A DNA stretch of 64,000 bases from an uncultured Oscillospiraceae bacterium (GCA_900547105.1 URFL01000006.1:1-64000); one strand, 5' to 3'; positions 34,329 to 42,840 are shown, counted from the stretch's first letter. Numbers and translations: made by a program. The notes: generated by a model not told the origin, from the sequence alone.

Positions 34329-34901
34329 CTATCCCACCGCCGGCGGGGTGGCGGCCATCAACCGCTCCAGCGCATCTCCACGTGCGAGTATGCGTCCGTG
34401 TTCCTCCACCACCGCGACGGGGACATCCCCCTGCCCGACCGGGCGGCCGAATTCCGACAGGATCAGCCACAGCCGCGCGGGGGTGCGGGCGGGATACACC
34501 ACCAGGCGATACTCTTTATCCCAGCGATAAAGCGAGCTGGCGAGCAGCGGCGGCACCTCGTGCCACCGGCGCAGCGCTTCGGCCAGCCGCAGCAAATCAT
34601 CGGTATCAGCCACGGCGTAGATCCGTGGCTTTTCCTTCCGCCGCATACGGATGGCGCGGCGCCGCGTCAGCGGCGTCACCAGCAGCAAGCAGCCGGACGC
34701 GACCGGCAGCGCTTCGATCTGGAGGCGTTTCGCGGGCGGCACTCCCGCCTGTGCATACGCGTTTTCCAGCAACGCCCGCAGAATCTTTCGGGTGGCGGGT
34801 TCGCGACAATCCATATCGGGAAAACGCACCCCCATGCCCGACAGCTCCCGGTCGGACAGCAAAATGGTCAGGCACCCGTTTTCCCATTGTTCCATCTGCA
34901 C
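34329..34901 (-). CDS. MecA-like Clp adaptor protein
   Basis: A 190-residue protein. The first 75 residues fit the MecA fold: a strand with TILLSDREL, then ILRALLENAYAQAG and a strand LQIEALPVASGCLLLVTPL, as in MecA/YpbH. The C-terminal domain (RIYAVADTDDLLRLAEAL onward) matches the half that binds ClpC. MecA delivers substrates to ClpCP. The GTG start at 34901 has AAAGGAGG at 8 bases; an ATG two codons later is the alternative. The similarity is moderate and was judged by eye. Confidence 0.7.
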   Translation of the reverse strand: MQMEQWENGCLTILLSDRELSGMGVRFPDMDCREPATRKILRALLENAYAQAGVPPAKRLQIEALPVASGCLLLVTPLTRRRAIRMRRKEKPRIYAVADTDDLLRLAEALRRWHEVPPLLASSLYRWDKEYRLVVYPARTPARLWLILSEFGRPVGQGDVPVAVVEEHGRILARGDALERLMAATPPAVG

Positions 34902-35010
34902 GGCAAAGCCCTCCTTTGATTGGCGATCAAATCGATATAGATTTTATGATAATCGTTGCGCCGCTCCGTTTCAATAGGAGAAAACTGGGCGCAGAAAGAT
35001 GTGATATAGC

Positions 35011-36264
35011 ATGGCATGGGGACTGTCCCACGCGTTGTTCGTTCCCCCGCGCAAGCAACCGGCCGCCTCGGCCGAACAAGCGCTGTTTCAACAAATTCAG
35101 CGGGTGTATCTGCCCCTGTCCTATACCGGGCGGGACGCCGTTTGCCGGTTTGAACCGGGCGACCGCGTGCAGCCGGGTGACCCGCTGGCGCTGCCGGAGG
35201 ATGACGATCCGGCACCGGTCAAATCCTCGGTGGAAGGCGTGTTTGACGGCACGCGCACGCTTTCCCATCCAGTATATGGTCCGATCACCTGCGCGGTGAT
35301 TCGTCCGGCCATCATGCCCACCCCGCGCGCCGAATCCGACAAACGCATCTCCCCCACCCCGGCGCAGGTGATGGCAGCCGCCAAAGCGGCGGGCATCATC
35401 GATGAGCTGGACGGCTTGCCGCTGCACCAAAAGCTGGAGCAGTGGAAGCACGAGGGCTGCCATTTTCTGGTGGCCAACGCGGTGGAAGCGGAACCGTATG
35501 CCAGCAGCGCCTGGTCGCTGCTGCTGCACCAAAGCGAGCAGGTCAACAGCGGCCTGTGGCTGGCGGCACAGACCATCGGTGCCGCTGGATCGCACATCGC
35601 GGTGCAGGCATCGCGCAAAGCGCGGCAGGAGCTGCCCCCTTCACTGGACGGTCGGCTGTTTTTTGTCAAAAGCGGCTATCCGGTGACGGCGCTGACCCAC
35701 GCGGGTCACGACATTCGCGTGGGGGTAATCGGGGTACAGGCGTGCTTGGCGCTGCATCGCGCGGTCACGCTGCACGAGCATCATCACTACGCCACCATCA
35801 CCGTGACCGGCGACGCGATCGAGCACCCGCAAAATGTGCGCGCGCCTTTTGGCACACCGGTGGGCGAGCTGCTCCGTTTTTGCGGCATCAAAACCGGCGT
35901 ATCCCAGATAGTGATGGGCGATGCGCTGACCGGCGTGGCGATCGATTCGGCGGTGCTGCCGGTGCTGCCGGGCGTGACCTGTCTGCTGGCGCTGTCCTCG
36001 GTGGCGACCGAGCGTGGTCCCTGTATCGGCTGCGGGCAATGTCTGTCGGTCTGCCACGCGCATCTGATGCCCGGCGAGATCGCCCGGCAGATGGAAAATA
36101 TGCATTATACCCAGCTGGCGGCGCTGCACCCCGAGCAATGCGACTCGTGCGGCGCGTGTTCGGTGGTGTGTCCGGTCGGCCGCGATGTAGCAGCGCTGGT
36201 CGGCGAAGCCGCCGATGCCGGCGGGCGATTGTTGATGGAATGGGGGAATCCGGATGGCACTTAA
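35011..36264 (+). CDS. RnfC-like iron-sulfur subunit with degenerate flavin/NADH motifs
   Basis: A 417-residue RnfC homologue. The two [4Fe-4S] motifs are intact: CIGCGQCLSVC and CDSCGACSVVC near the C-terminus. The nucleotide-binding core is not. The usual GLGGAGFPTHVKL appears as DELDGLPLHQKL, GAECEPY as AVEAEPY, YPQGGEKQL as YPVTALTHA and GGPMMG as GDALTG. In RNF complexes RnfC carries FMN, oxidises or reduces NAD(H) and passes electrons to RnfB. This copy probably keeps electron-carrying clusters without the NADH/FMN site. It overlaps the RnfD-like gene by 11 bases. Confidence 0.85.
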   Translation: MAWGLSHALFVPPRKQPAASAEQALFQQIQRVYLPLSYTGRDAVCRFEPGDRVQPGDPLALPEDDDPAPVKSSVEGVFDGTRTLSHPVYGPITCAVIRPAIMPTPRAESDKRISPTPAQVMAAAKAAGIIDELDGLPLHQKLEQWKHEGCHFLVANAVEAEPYASSAWSLLLHQSEQVNSGLWLAAQTIGAAGSHIAVQASRKARQELPPSLDGRLFFVKSGYPVTALTHAGHDIRVGVIGVQACLALHRAVTLHEHHHYATITVTGDAIEHPQNVRAPFGTPVGELLRFCGIKTGVSQIVMGDALTGVAIDSAVLPVLPGVTCLLALSSVATERGPCIGCGQCLSVCHAHLMPGEIARQMENMHYTQLAALHPEQCDSCGACSVVCPVGRDVAALVGEAADAGGRLLMEWGNPDGT

Positions 36265-37237
36265 AACTTCCGCCGCCCCCTATCTGCGGCAAGCGCGGCG
36301 TACCGGCGCGCGCGACTGGACAACCTCTTTGATCCTGCTGGTTCCGGCGGCGTTTTCCGCCGTGTATTACGGCGCGCGCCCGGTGATTTTGCTCGCCGCC
36401 GCGGTGCTCGCCGCCAACGGGTGCGAGCTGCTGGCGTGTCTGCTGATGCGGCGGCGCCCCACGCTGCAGGATGGCTCCGCCACTCTGACCGGTCTGCTGA
36501 TCGGGCTGCTGATGTCACCGCTGTGCCCTTACTGGCTGCCGGTGTTGGCGGCGGCTTTCGCCATTTGGGTGGTCAAAATGCCCTTTGGCGGACACGGACA
36601 CGAACCGTTTCACCCCGCGGCCGCCGGCATTGCCGCCGCGACCGTGTGCTTTTCGGGGCATTTGTTCACCTATCCCGCCCCCAATCTGACCCAACCGCTG
36701 CCGCTGGGCGATCTGTCCGCGGTGGTGACCGAAACCTCCCCTGCCGCGCTGCTGGCGGCGGGCACCGCCCCGTCCTACACGCCGCTGGCGTGGCTGCTGG
36801 GGCAAATCCCCGGTCCGGTGGGCGCCACCGCGGCGATTTTGCTGCTGGCGTGCATGATCGGGCTGTTTGCGCGGCGCATCACCTCGCCGCTGGTCACGCT
36901 GTCTTATCTGCTGACCTGTGCGGCGGGCGCGCTTTTGTTTCCGCGCATCCAAACCGATATCCTGTCGGGGCTTCTGGCGGAGCTTTGCTCCGGCTATCTG
37001 CTGTTTACCGGCATCTTTTTGCTGCCGGATTCCATCACCGCGCCCCGCTTTTGGCTGGGTCGCGTGGTCTACGGCGTGGGCGGCGGTGTACTGACCATGC
37101 TGCTGCGCGGCGTTGGTCAGTTTGAAGAAGGCGCCTGTTTCGCGGTGCTGATGATGAACGCGCTGGCACCCGGCATCGACCGCGTGTGCTGGCGGCTGGT
37201 TCACCACCTCGCCCATCGGAAAGGAGAAAGCGTATGA
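36254..37237 (+). CDS. RnfD-like membrane subunit
   Basis: A 327-residue polytopic protein with RnfD/NqrB landmarks: DGSATLTGLLIGLL at about 73-86 and FGGHGHEPFHPAAAG at about 111-125. The flavinylation motif SGATPLA, whose threonine carries covalent FMN, corresponds to TETSPAA (about 159-165), with Ser at the Thr position and no GAT. It is followed, with a 4-base ATGA overlap, by the RnfE-like gene; the gene for RnfG, normally between D and E, is absent. Confidence 0.82.
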   Translation: MALKTSAAPYLRQARRTGARDWTTSLILLVPAAFSAVYYGARPVILLAAAVLAANGCELLACLLMRRRPTLQDGSATLTGLLIGLLMSPLCPYWLPVLAAAFAIWVVKMPFGGHGHEPFHPAAAGIAAATVCFSGHLFTYPAPNLTQPLPLGDLSAVVTETSPAALLAAGTAPSYTPLAWLLGQIPGPVGATAAILLLACMIGLFARRITSPLVTLSYLLTCAAGALLFPRIQTDILSGLLAELCSGYLLFTGIFLLPDSITAPRFWLGRVVYGVGGGVLTMLLRGVGQFEEGACFAVLMMNALAPGIDRVCWRLVHHLAHRKGESV

Positions 37238-37860
37238 AGCGTCGGTTGCGTTCCATCTTTTTCTCCACCTTTTTGACCAACAACATTGTGCTGGTCAAAG
37301 CCGTGGGGGTCTGTCCCATCATCGCCGGCGGGGTCACGCTGAAATACGGTGTGGCGTTGACGGTGTGCACGCTGGCGGTGCTGCTGCCCTCCTGCCTGTT
37401 TGTGGCGGGAGTGGGCGAACGCATCCCCAAGTGGCTGCACCCGCCGGTGTATACGCTGGCGGCAACGCTGATGATGACCGGCGCCGCCGCGATCGTCAGC
37501 CGTCTGATCGCCCCCGAAATTTACGCGGCGTTGTATCTGTTTTTGCCGCTGATGGTGGTCAGCACCATCTTCACCTATCATGCGGGCGGCTTTTCGGCGG
37601 GGATGTCCCCGGCGCTGGCAGCGGTGGACGCTGTTGGCTCGGCGCTCGGATTCGGGCTGGTGATCTGTCTGGTGTCCGCCCTGCGTGAAGCGGTGGTATA
37701 CGGCACCTTGTGGGATATGCCGCTGCCGTTCACCGTGCGGTTTCCGGCGGGCAAGCTGCCATTTGCCGCGTTCATCCTGTTGGCGTTTATGGCGGCGGCA
37801 CTGCAAGCCGTGAAAACCCACCTCGGCCGCCGCGCCGACAGCGAGGAGGAGGACGCATGA
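37234..37860 (+). CDS. RnfE-like membrane subunit
   Basis: A 208-residue six-helix protein. The first cluster motif is retained (NNIVLVKAVGVCP), but the second, normally IPLIVVNC-ILGRAEAF, reads LPLMVVSTIFTYHAGGF, so the conserved cysteine is lost. In RNF and NQR, RnfA and RnfE each contribute two cysteines to an intramembrane [2Fe-2S] cluster. The ATG at 37234 overlaps the RnfD stop (ATGA) and has AAAGGAG upstream. It ends in an acidic tail, EEEDA. Confidence 0.82.
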   Translation: MKRRLRSIFFSTFLTNNIVLVKAVGVCPIIAGGVTLKYGVALTVCTLAVLLPSCLFVAGVGERIPKWLHPPVYTLAATLMMTGAAAIVSRLIAPEIYAALYLFLPLMVVSTIFTYHAGGFSAGMSPALAAVDAVGSALGFGLVICLVSALREAVVYGTLWDMPLPFTVRFPAGKLPFAAFILLAFMAAALQAVKTHLGRRADSEEEDA

Positions 37861-38441
37861 AGGATCTGATGCTGTATCTGCTGGCGGCGGCGCTGCTGCA
37901 AAATCTGGTGTTGACCACCGGTTTCGGCAGCTCCATGATGATGCGCATTGTGCGGCGTCCGGCGGATCTGCTGCCCTTTGGCGGGCTGCTGACCCTGTTT
38001 GTGACCCTCACCGCGATGATCACCTATCCGCTGGACACGCTGGTCGGCACCTCGTATCTCGCGAAGCTGTTCCGTCCGTTTACGCTGGTGGTGGTCACCT
38101 CGCTGCTGTATGTGCTGGTGTATCTGCTGCTGCGCAAAAGCGTGCGGCTATCCCGCCGGTTGGATCATCTGCTGCCGCTGGCGGCTTTCAACAACATCGT
38201 GGTCGGGGTCGCGCTGATTTTGAACCACCAATTCGTCACCTCGTTCGGCGGCGCGGTCGGCTTTTCGCTGGGTGCCGGTGCCGGGTTTGTGCTGCTGGCG
38301 GCGGTTTTGTCCGACGGCATCCGCCGCGCGGATCATCCCGCCATGCCGGACGCGTTTCGCGGGCTGCCCTCGGCGCTGCTGTATATGGGCATTCTGGCGT
38401 TGGCTTTGCTGGGGTTTTCCGGCCAATTTTCGTTTATCTAA
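37857..38441 (+). CDS. RnfA-like membrane subunit without cysteines
   Basis: A 194-residue six-helix protein with RnfA spacing: LLQNLVL at the start (usually NNFVLSRFLGICP) and LPLAAFNNIVVGVALILN in the middle (usually LPLITTNCAVLGVALLN). Both cluster cysteines are replaced and the whole protein contains none. It overlaps the RnfE-like gene by 4 bases. RnfB, which normally follows, is missing. Confidence 0.8.
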   Translation: MKDLMLYLLAAALLQNLVLTTGFGSSMMMRIVRRPADLLPFGGLLTLFVTLTAMITYPLDTLVGTSYLAKLFRPFTLVVVTSLLYVLVYLLLRKSVRLSRRLDHLLPLAAFNNIVVGVALILNHQFVTSFGGAVGFSLGAGAGFVLLAAVLSDGIRRADHPAMPDAFRGLPSALLYMGILALALLGFSGQFSFI

Positions 38442-38492
38442 ATCGTTGCATCGCCCGGGCATCCCGCCCGGAGCAGGAGGGGTAAAATCACT

Positions 38493-39353
38493 ATGAAACA
38501 TCGTTCTGCCTATGAGATCGTGCTGGGGGTTCTGGCACTGATAGGCGTTGCCGGCGCGGTCATTCTGACATTGATGACCGGTCACGCGGCGCTGGCTTTT
38601 CAAAATCGGCTGATCGCCGGTGCTGCCAAAGTGGTCGAAATTGTGGTGGGAAAAGGAACGGCGGTCGCCGCCCTGACCCCGCTGTTGCTGAAGCTGCTGT
38701 TTTTTATGACACTGGCGCTGATTTTGTGGACACTGCTGCTCATCAAAGGCACCGACCGCCGCTCGGCACTGGTCGGCGGCGTGGCGGGGGTAGTCATCAC
38801 CGCCGTGGTGCTGGAAGCGCTGCAATTCGCGCTGCCGCTGCGATTTCCGTCCATCGCCGATTGCCTGTGGTGCATCGGTTTCGGCGTGCTGGTGTCGTTC
38901 GGGCTGTTCCTCTGCCAGTGGGCATGGGATAAGTTCCCCGCGCTGGTCAACCGCGAAACGGTGTTGTATGTCGTGTTCGGCGTCATTACCACCATCGTCA
39001 ACATTCTCTCGTTCCAGGTGGCCGCCAACTGGCTGGGCGCACCGGCGCTGATCGCCAACGCCATTGCGTGGGTGCTGTCGGTGCTGGTGGCGTATATCAC
39101 CAACAAGCTATTTGTGTTTCAAAGTCATGTGCGCGGATTTTTGGCGCTGGCCAAAGAGGTGGGGCTGTTTTTCGGCGCGCGGCTGCTGTCCTTTGGTGTG
39201 GACGAGCTGGGTATCTGGCTGATGGTGGATGTGGCACACATCAGCGGATTGGTATCCAAGATCGCCATGAATGTGATCGTGCTGATCCTCAATTACATCT
39301 TCAGCAAATGGTTTATCTTTGCCAACAAAAAATCTTCCGGAATAGAAGAATAA
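38493..39353 (+). CDS. GtrA-family protein with N-terminal VanZ-like domain
   Basis: A 286-residue membrane protein with two parts. Residues about 1-145 form four helices resembling VanZ, including EALQFALPLRFPSIADCLW, which follows the VanZ pattern E-x-x-Q-x-x-x-P-x-R-x-x-x-x-x-D. Residues about 150-280 are a GtrA four-helix domain with TNKLFVFQ and NYIFSKWFIFANK. GtrA proteins help flip polyprenyl-linked sugars; VanZ proteins affect teicoplanin and cationic peptide resistance. It follows the RNF-like operon by 51 bases, with AGGAGGGG before the ATG, and may be cotranscribed. Confidence 0.8.
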   Translation: MKHRSAYEIVLGVLALIGVAGAVILTLMTGHAALAFQNRLIAGAAKVVEIVVGKGTAVAALTPLLLKLLFFMTLALILWTLLLIKGTDRRSALVGGVAGVVITAVVLEALQFALPLRFPSIADCLWCIGFGVLVSFGLFLCQWAWDKFPALVNRETVLYVVFGVITTIVNILSFQVAANWLGAPALIANAIAWVLSVLVAYITNKLFVFQSHVRGFLALAKEVGLFFGARLLSFGVDELGIWLMVDVAHISGLVSKIAMNVIVLILNYIFSKWFIFANKKSSGIEE

Positions 39354-39470
39354 CCGTCGCGTGTTAAAGGCGCAGTACGCATGCCGTTTCCACACGACCG
39401 TTTCCGGCAACCATGCTGAGCGTCGACGACTGGTTTCCCTTTTGGCACTGTAAAAACGTTATACTTGTCA

Positions 39471-39520
39471 AAAACCCGAAGAGTGCCCGGCATCCGCCAA
39501 GCACCCCTCGGGTCATTTTA
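39471..39520. terminator. Possible terminator after the GtrA gene
   Basis: ACCCGA-GAGTGC and GCAC-CCTCGGGT form an imperfect stem around a 13-base loop, with CATTTTA to the right and, on the other strand, GGGTTTTT. Confidence 0.45.
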
Positions 39521-39573
39521 TATCCCGCCTCCGGCAAGCAAAAAGAAAAAGCACGCAAACCGGCGGCACGCTA

Positions 39574-39689
39574 AAGCCTTCTCCTTGAGGTAATTCCCCC
39601 GCGCGCGGGGGAAATGTCTGCGAAACCGACAAAAGGGGCCCGTTTCGGGAGAAAAAGGTGCTGAGCGCAGCGAAGCGGATGAGGTGTCA
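39574..39689 (-). repeat. Dispersed intergenic repeat A, copy 1 (inverted)
   Basis: Read on the minus strand it runs from CACCTCATCCG through CACCTTTTTCTCCCGAA, CCCTTTTGTCGG and ACATTTCCCCCGC to ACCTCAAGGAGAAGGCT. The copy at 61723-61840 has the same order on the plus strand. Confidence 0.75.
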
Positions 39690-39777
39690 GAAAACCATAA
39701 GATTTTAGCAATATAATAGTTGCGTATATTTTTAGTGTTGCAGGAAACCAATAGCACACTTTAATCCGCTGCTTTTC

Positions 39778-39833
39778 CACCTCATCCGTCGCGGCGTAAA
39801 GCCGCGCCACCTTCCCCTCCAAGGGGAAGGCTT
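39778..39833 (+). repeat. Dispersed intergenic repeat A, short variant
   Basis: CACCTCATCCGTCGCGGCGTAAAG and GCGCCACCTTCCCCTCC-AAGGGGAAGGCTT (each quoted in part) share the left end of repeat A (61723) but replace its middle by a short hairpin. It contains an internal palindrome CGCGGC-GTAAA-GCCGCG. Confidence 0.65.
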
Positions 39834-40019
39834 ATGCAGCCCCATCTTTTCCACTAGTCGGAGACACTACCTCCCAGTGGAAGGCTTGCGAGGACTCTGC
39901 GTATGCATTGTCATTCTAAACAAAGCGAAGAATCTTTTCTGCCATTGCCCCTCTCTCTGCGTAGGGGGCGATGCCCACATCGCCCCACGAATCACGCACA
40001 AATCTGGCGGCGGGTGCAA

Positions 40020-40072
40020 GCCTCCCTCTGACGAGGGAGGTGGATTTTTGCGCAGCAAAAAGACAGAGGGAG
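40020..40072 (-). repeat. Dispersed intergenic repeat B, copy 1 (inverted)
   Basis: Minus-strand order: CTCCCTCTGTC, the palindromic core TTTTTGCTGCGCAAAAA, TCCACCTCCCT, a variable loop, then AGGGAGGC. Copies 2 and 3 lie at 61628-61679 and 62035-62086. Confidence 0.75.
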
Positions 40073-40239
40073 AGAAAAAATATCGCCCGCTTTCGGTGTC
40101 GCGAAAACCTTTTCTCTCCCTCAGTCTCGCTATCGCTCGACGGCTCCCTCGTCAGAGGGAGCCGGATGGGCTTTCTACAACGAGGTCACTCAGCCTGTCA
40201 TTCTGAGCGCAGCGAAGAATCTTTTCCGCCGCCTTTTCG

Positions 40240-41214
40240 TTATGCCACGGTTGCAAAGCCGGAGCTGGTCACCTGGGTGCCATCGGCGCGCACAAACAGC
40301 GCCTCCACCCCATCGGTGCGCTCCACCAGCGCCAAGCCCTCCTCCTCACCCAACACAAAGCAGGTGGTGGACAACATATCCCCCACCACCGATTGCTCGG
40401 ACAAGATGGTGACCGCCGCCAACCCGTTGTTCACCGGATACCCGCTCGCGGGATCCAGAATATGATGATAATACACCCCGTCCTGTGTGAACCCCCGCTC
40501 GTAACTGCCGGAGGTCACCACCGACCGGTCGCGCACCGCCACCGTCGCCGCCAGCGCTGCGCTGTCCTGCGGGTCGCGAATCCCCACGCGAAACGCTTCG
40601 CCCTGTTTATCACCGACCGCCAGCACATTGCCGCCCAGATCGATCAGCGCCCCGCTCACCTTTTGGCTCACCAGATACTCCCGCAGCCGATCAGCAATGT
40701 ATCCCTTGGCGACACCGCCCAAATCCACTCCGGCGGCGGGATCGGTCAACCGCACCCGGTCGCCGTCTATTTCCAATTTATCATATCCGACATGGGTCAC
40801 CGCCTCCGCCAGCGCCGCTTTATCCGGCACCACCGGCGATTCGCTCGAAAAATTCCACAGCGAGGTGATCGGCGCCACCGTAATATCAAATTTGCCGCCG
40901 CTCTCCCGGCAAATATCCAGCGCCTGCTGCATCAGCGCCCGCGTTTCCGCATCCACCGTTACCCAAGCGCCGCCCGCTGTATTCAAGCGGTAAATATCGC
41001 TGCCCGCGCGGGTGCGGCTGAACAGCGATTCGTAGTGCCGGATACGCTGCACGCAGTCATCCAGCACCTCCGTCGATGCCTTTTCGTCGTACACCGCGAT
41101 GGTCACGGTGGTATCCAGTGCCACGGTGGAGCGGGTCAACGGCGCACGCGCGGCGCGGCGGCACCCGCCCAGTACCAACATCAGCGCCACCACCAGACAT
41201 CCGATTCTGCGCAT
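40240..41214 (-). CDS. apbE: ApbE-type FAD:protein FMN transferase lipoprotein
   Basis: A 324-residue exported lipoprotein with a signal peptide ending in the lipobox LGGC. The Ftp/ApbE fold is shown by FDITVAPITSLWNF, the GVDLGGVAKGYIADRL nucleotide segment, and SGSYERGF and HHILDPASGYP. ApbE moves FMN from FAD to a Thr (or Ser) in target flavoproteins such as RnfG, RnfD and NqrB/C. Interestingly the nearby RNF-like operon lacks RnfG and the RnfD target motif, so the substrate is probably elsewhere. The ATG at 41214 has AAAGGGGGG. Confidence 0.92.
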   Translation of the reverse strand: MRRIGCLVVALMLVLGGCRRAARAPLTRSTVALDTTVTIAVYDEKASTEVLDDCVQRIRHYESLFSRTRAGSDIYRLNTAGGAWVTVDAETRALMQQALDICRESGGKFDITVAPITSLWNFSSESPVVPDKAALAEAVTHVGYDKLEIDGDRVRLTDPAAGVDLGGVAKGYIADRLREYLVSQKVSGALIDLGGNVLAVGDKQGEAFRVGIRDPQDSAALAATVAVRDRSVVTSGSYERGFTQDGVYYHHILDPASGYPVNNGLAAVTILSEQSVVGDMLSTTCFVLGEEEGLALVERTDGVEALFVRADGTQVTSSGFATVA

Positions 41215-41242
41215 GGTCGTCCCCCCTTTTTCTCTTGATGGT

Positions 41243-41271
41243 AGTATACCGAAACGCCTCCCAAAAAGCAA
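41243..41271 (-). promoter_or_regulatory. apbE promoter
   Basis: TTGCTT (41271-41266), 17 bases, TATACT (41248-41243) on the minus strand, about 30 bases before the start codon. Confidence 0.65.
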
Positions 41272-41371
41272 CTATCTATCCAAATCGACCGCTCTATTCC
41301 GCCCAATCCGCCCCTCTGCCCGCGCGAACTGTGGATAAACTTACGAAATTATAACAGGTTTGTAACAAACA

Positions 41372-41400
41372 TTGCACCCCCTCGCCGTTTGTGGTATAGT
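41372..41400 (+). promoter_or_regulatory. Promoter of the O-antigen-ligase-like gene
   Basis: TTGCAC (41372-41377), 17 bases, TATAGT (41395-41400), 41 bases before the TTG start codon. Confidence 0.7.
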
Positions 41401-41441
41401 ACCAACTGGTTCAATAGAAAGATAGAAAGGAGCGAGTCGCT

Positions 41442-42830
41442 TTGCGTAGCTTTTCCCTATCGAAACGGCGCATCGAGCCGTGGTTTATCACGGTCGTGCT
41501 GGCGGCTCTGCTGCCTTTGCTGCCGGAATATATCGCGCCGTTTTTAGGCGTGGGCACACTGGTTTGCGCCTATCGTGACGCGCGCCGCCACCAGCGGGTG
41601 TTCACCATCGGTCCGCTTGGCAAACTGATGCTGATCTATCTGCTGTTTTTGGCAGTCGGCATTTTGTATAGCCACAACGCCATGTCCGCATTCACCTCGT
41701 GGTTGATGTGGGCGGCGATGCTCACGGTGTATGTAGCGCTGCACACAGTGCTCATCGATCGGCGACGCATGGATGTCGCGCTGTTCGGGGTGTCGGTCGC
41801 CGCCGGCGGCGTGGGCGGTATCGCCTGTGTCCAGTATTTTCTGCGCATTGCCTGCGGATTTACCGGTCACTTGCAGCTGTGGTATCCGCTGGATTCTCTG
41901 GTGTACCGGTTGTCGCCGGTCGGCATCAATATGGAGGTTGTCGGCAACCGCGCCTGTTCCACCTTCACCAACCCCAACATTATGGCGGAGTATCTGGTGG
42001 CGGTGATCCCCTTTGTGGCGCTGTATGCCTTTGGTCACCGGCGCTCGCGCACACGGATGATAGCCCGCGGCTGCCTGATTTTGGCAGTGGGCGGCGTGTT
42101 CTTCTCGTTCTCGCGCGGATGCTATCTGGCGCTGCTGGCGATCGGCTGCGTGTTTGCGGTCGCCAATCTCCGCCGGTTGTGGCTGGCGTTTTTGTCCGGC
42201 TTCGCCGTGGTCGCGCTGACCCCGCAAGCGGTGATCGAGCGCCTGTTCTCCATTCAAAAAGTCAAACGCAGCGTGGCACCGCCGCCGATGGCGACCGCCA
42301 CCCAAACCGCCGCCGCGATGGCAGCGGTGGGTGCGGACAAAGCGATCAACGAACGGTTCCAGGTATGGCACGCGTGTTTGCAAAGCTTTTTTGACCACCC
42401 GCTGCTGGGCATCGGCGCCGGCACCGGCAACACCAACGCCATGCTGCTCAGCCACGGGCTGAATGTGCCCCACGCGCACAACATTGTGCTGCAGCTGCTG
42501 GTGGAAGGCGGCATCGTGGGGTTGGGCATCTTCGCGGTGGCAGGATTCAAGGCGCTGCAAACCGGTGTGCGGCTGACCCGCCGCTCCGGCGAAAGCCGTC
42601 GCAGTGGCGTGGCGATCATGGCGTTTTTGGCGGCATTTTGTGTCAGCGGCATGGTGGAATTCCCGCTGTTCACGCCCAAATTGGTTGGTATTTTTCTGCT
42701 GGCGCTGGCGCTTGTCGACGGTGCCGGCCGTCTGTATCTGGCGCAACCCGCCTGCGCGCTGGTGGATGTGGTGGTACCGCCGCTGCACCGCCGCTTGTCG
42801 GATCAGGTATCCGCCGCGCGTATGAAGTGA
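41442..42830 (+). CDS. O-antigen ligase/polymerase-like (Wzy_C) membrane protein
   Basis: A 462-residue polytopic protein with about ten helices. The signatures are TFTNPNIMAEYLV, FSFSRGCYLALLAI, and the large periplasmic-type loop ending in HPLLGIGAGTGNTNA and VPHAHNIVLQLLVEGGIVGL, with the family His. Such proteins ligate or polymerise lipid-linked glycans; in Gram-positives the product may be a wall or capsule polysaccharide. The start is TTG, with AAAGGAG 9 bases upstream. No other glycan genes adjoin it. Confidence 0.85.
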   Translation: MRSFSLSKRRIEPWFITVVLAALLPLLPEYIAPFLGVGTLVCAYRDARRHQRVFTIGPLGKLMLIYLLFLAVGILYSHNAMSAFTSWLMWAAMLTVYVALHTVLIDRRRMDVALFGVSVAAGGVGGIACVQYFLRIACGFTGHLQLWYPLDSLVYRLSPVGINMEVVGNRACSTFTNPNIMAEYLVAVIPFVALYAFGHRRSRTRMIARGCLILAVGGVFFSFSRGCYLALLAIGCVFAVANLRRLWLAFLSGFAVVALTPQAVIERLFSIQKVKRSVAPPPMATATQTAAAMAAVGADKAINERFQVWHACLQSFFDHPLLGIGAGTGNTNAMLLSHGLNVPHAHNIVLQLLVEGGIVGLGIFAVAGFKALQTGVRLTRRSGESRRSGVAIMAFLAAFCVSGMVEFPLFTPKLVGIFLLALALVDGAGRLYLAQPACALVDVVVPPLHRRLSDQVSAARMK

Positions 42831-42840
42831 TCTCCGCATA

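Larger units (their letters stand above)
39354..40239. other. Gene-free region made of intergenic repeats
   Basis: About 890 bases without a credible gene. It contains a terminator-like hairpin (39471-39520), copies of two dispersed repeat families (39574-39689, 39778-39833, 40020-40072), and two copies of a short motif of the form TGTCATTCT-N6-AGCGAAGAATC (near 39908 and 40197) that is widespread in gut Clostridia. It separates the RNF-like/GtrA genes from convergent apbE. Confidence 0.75.
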
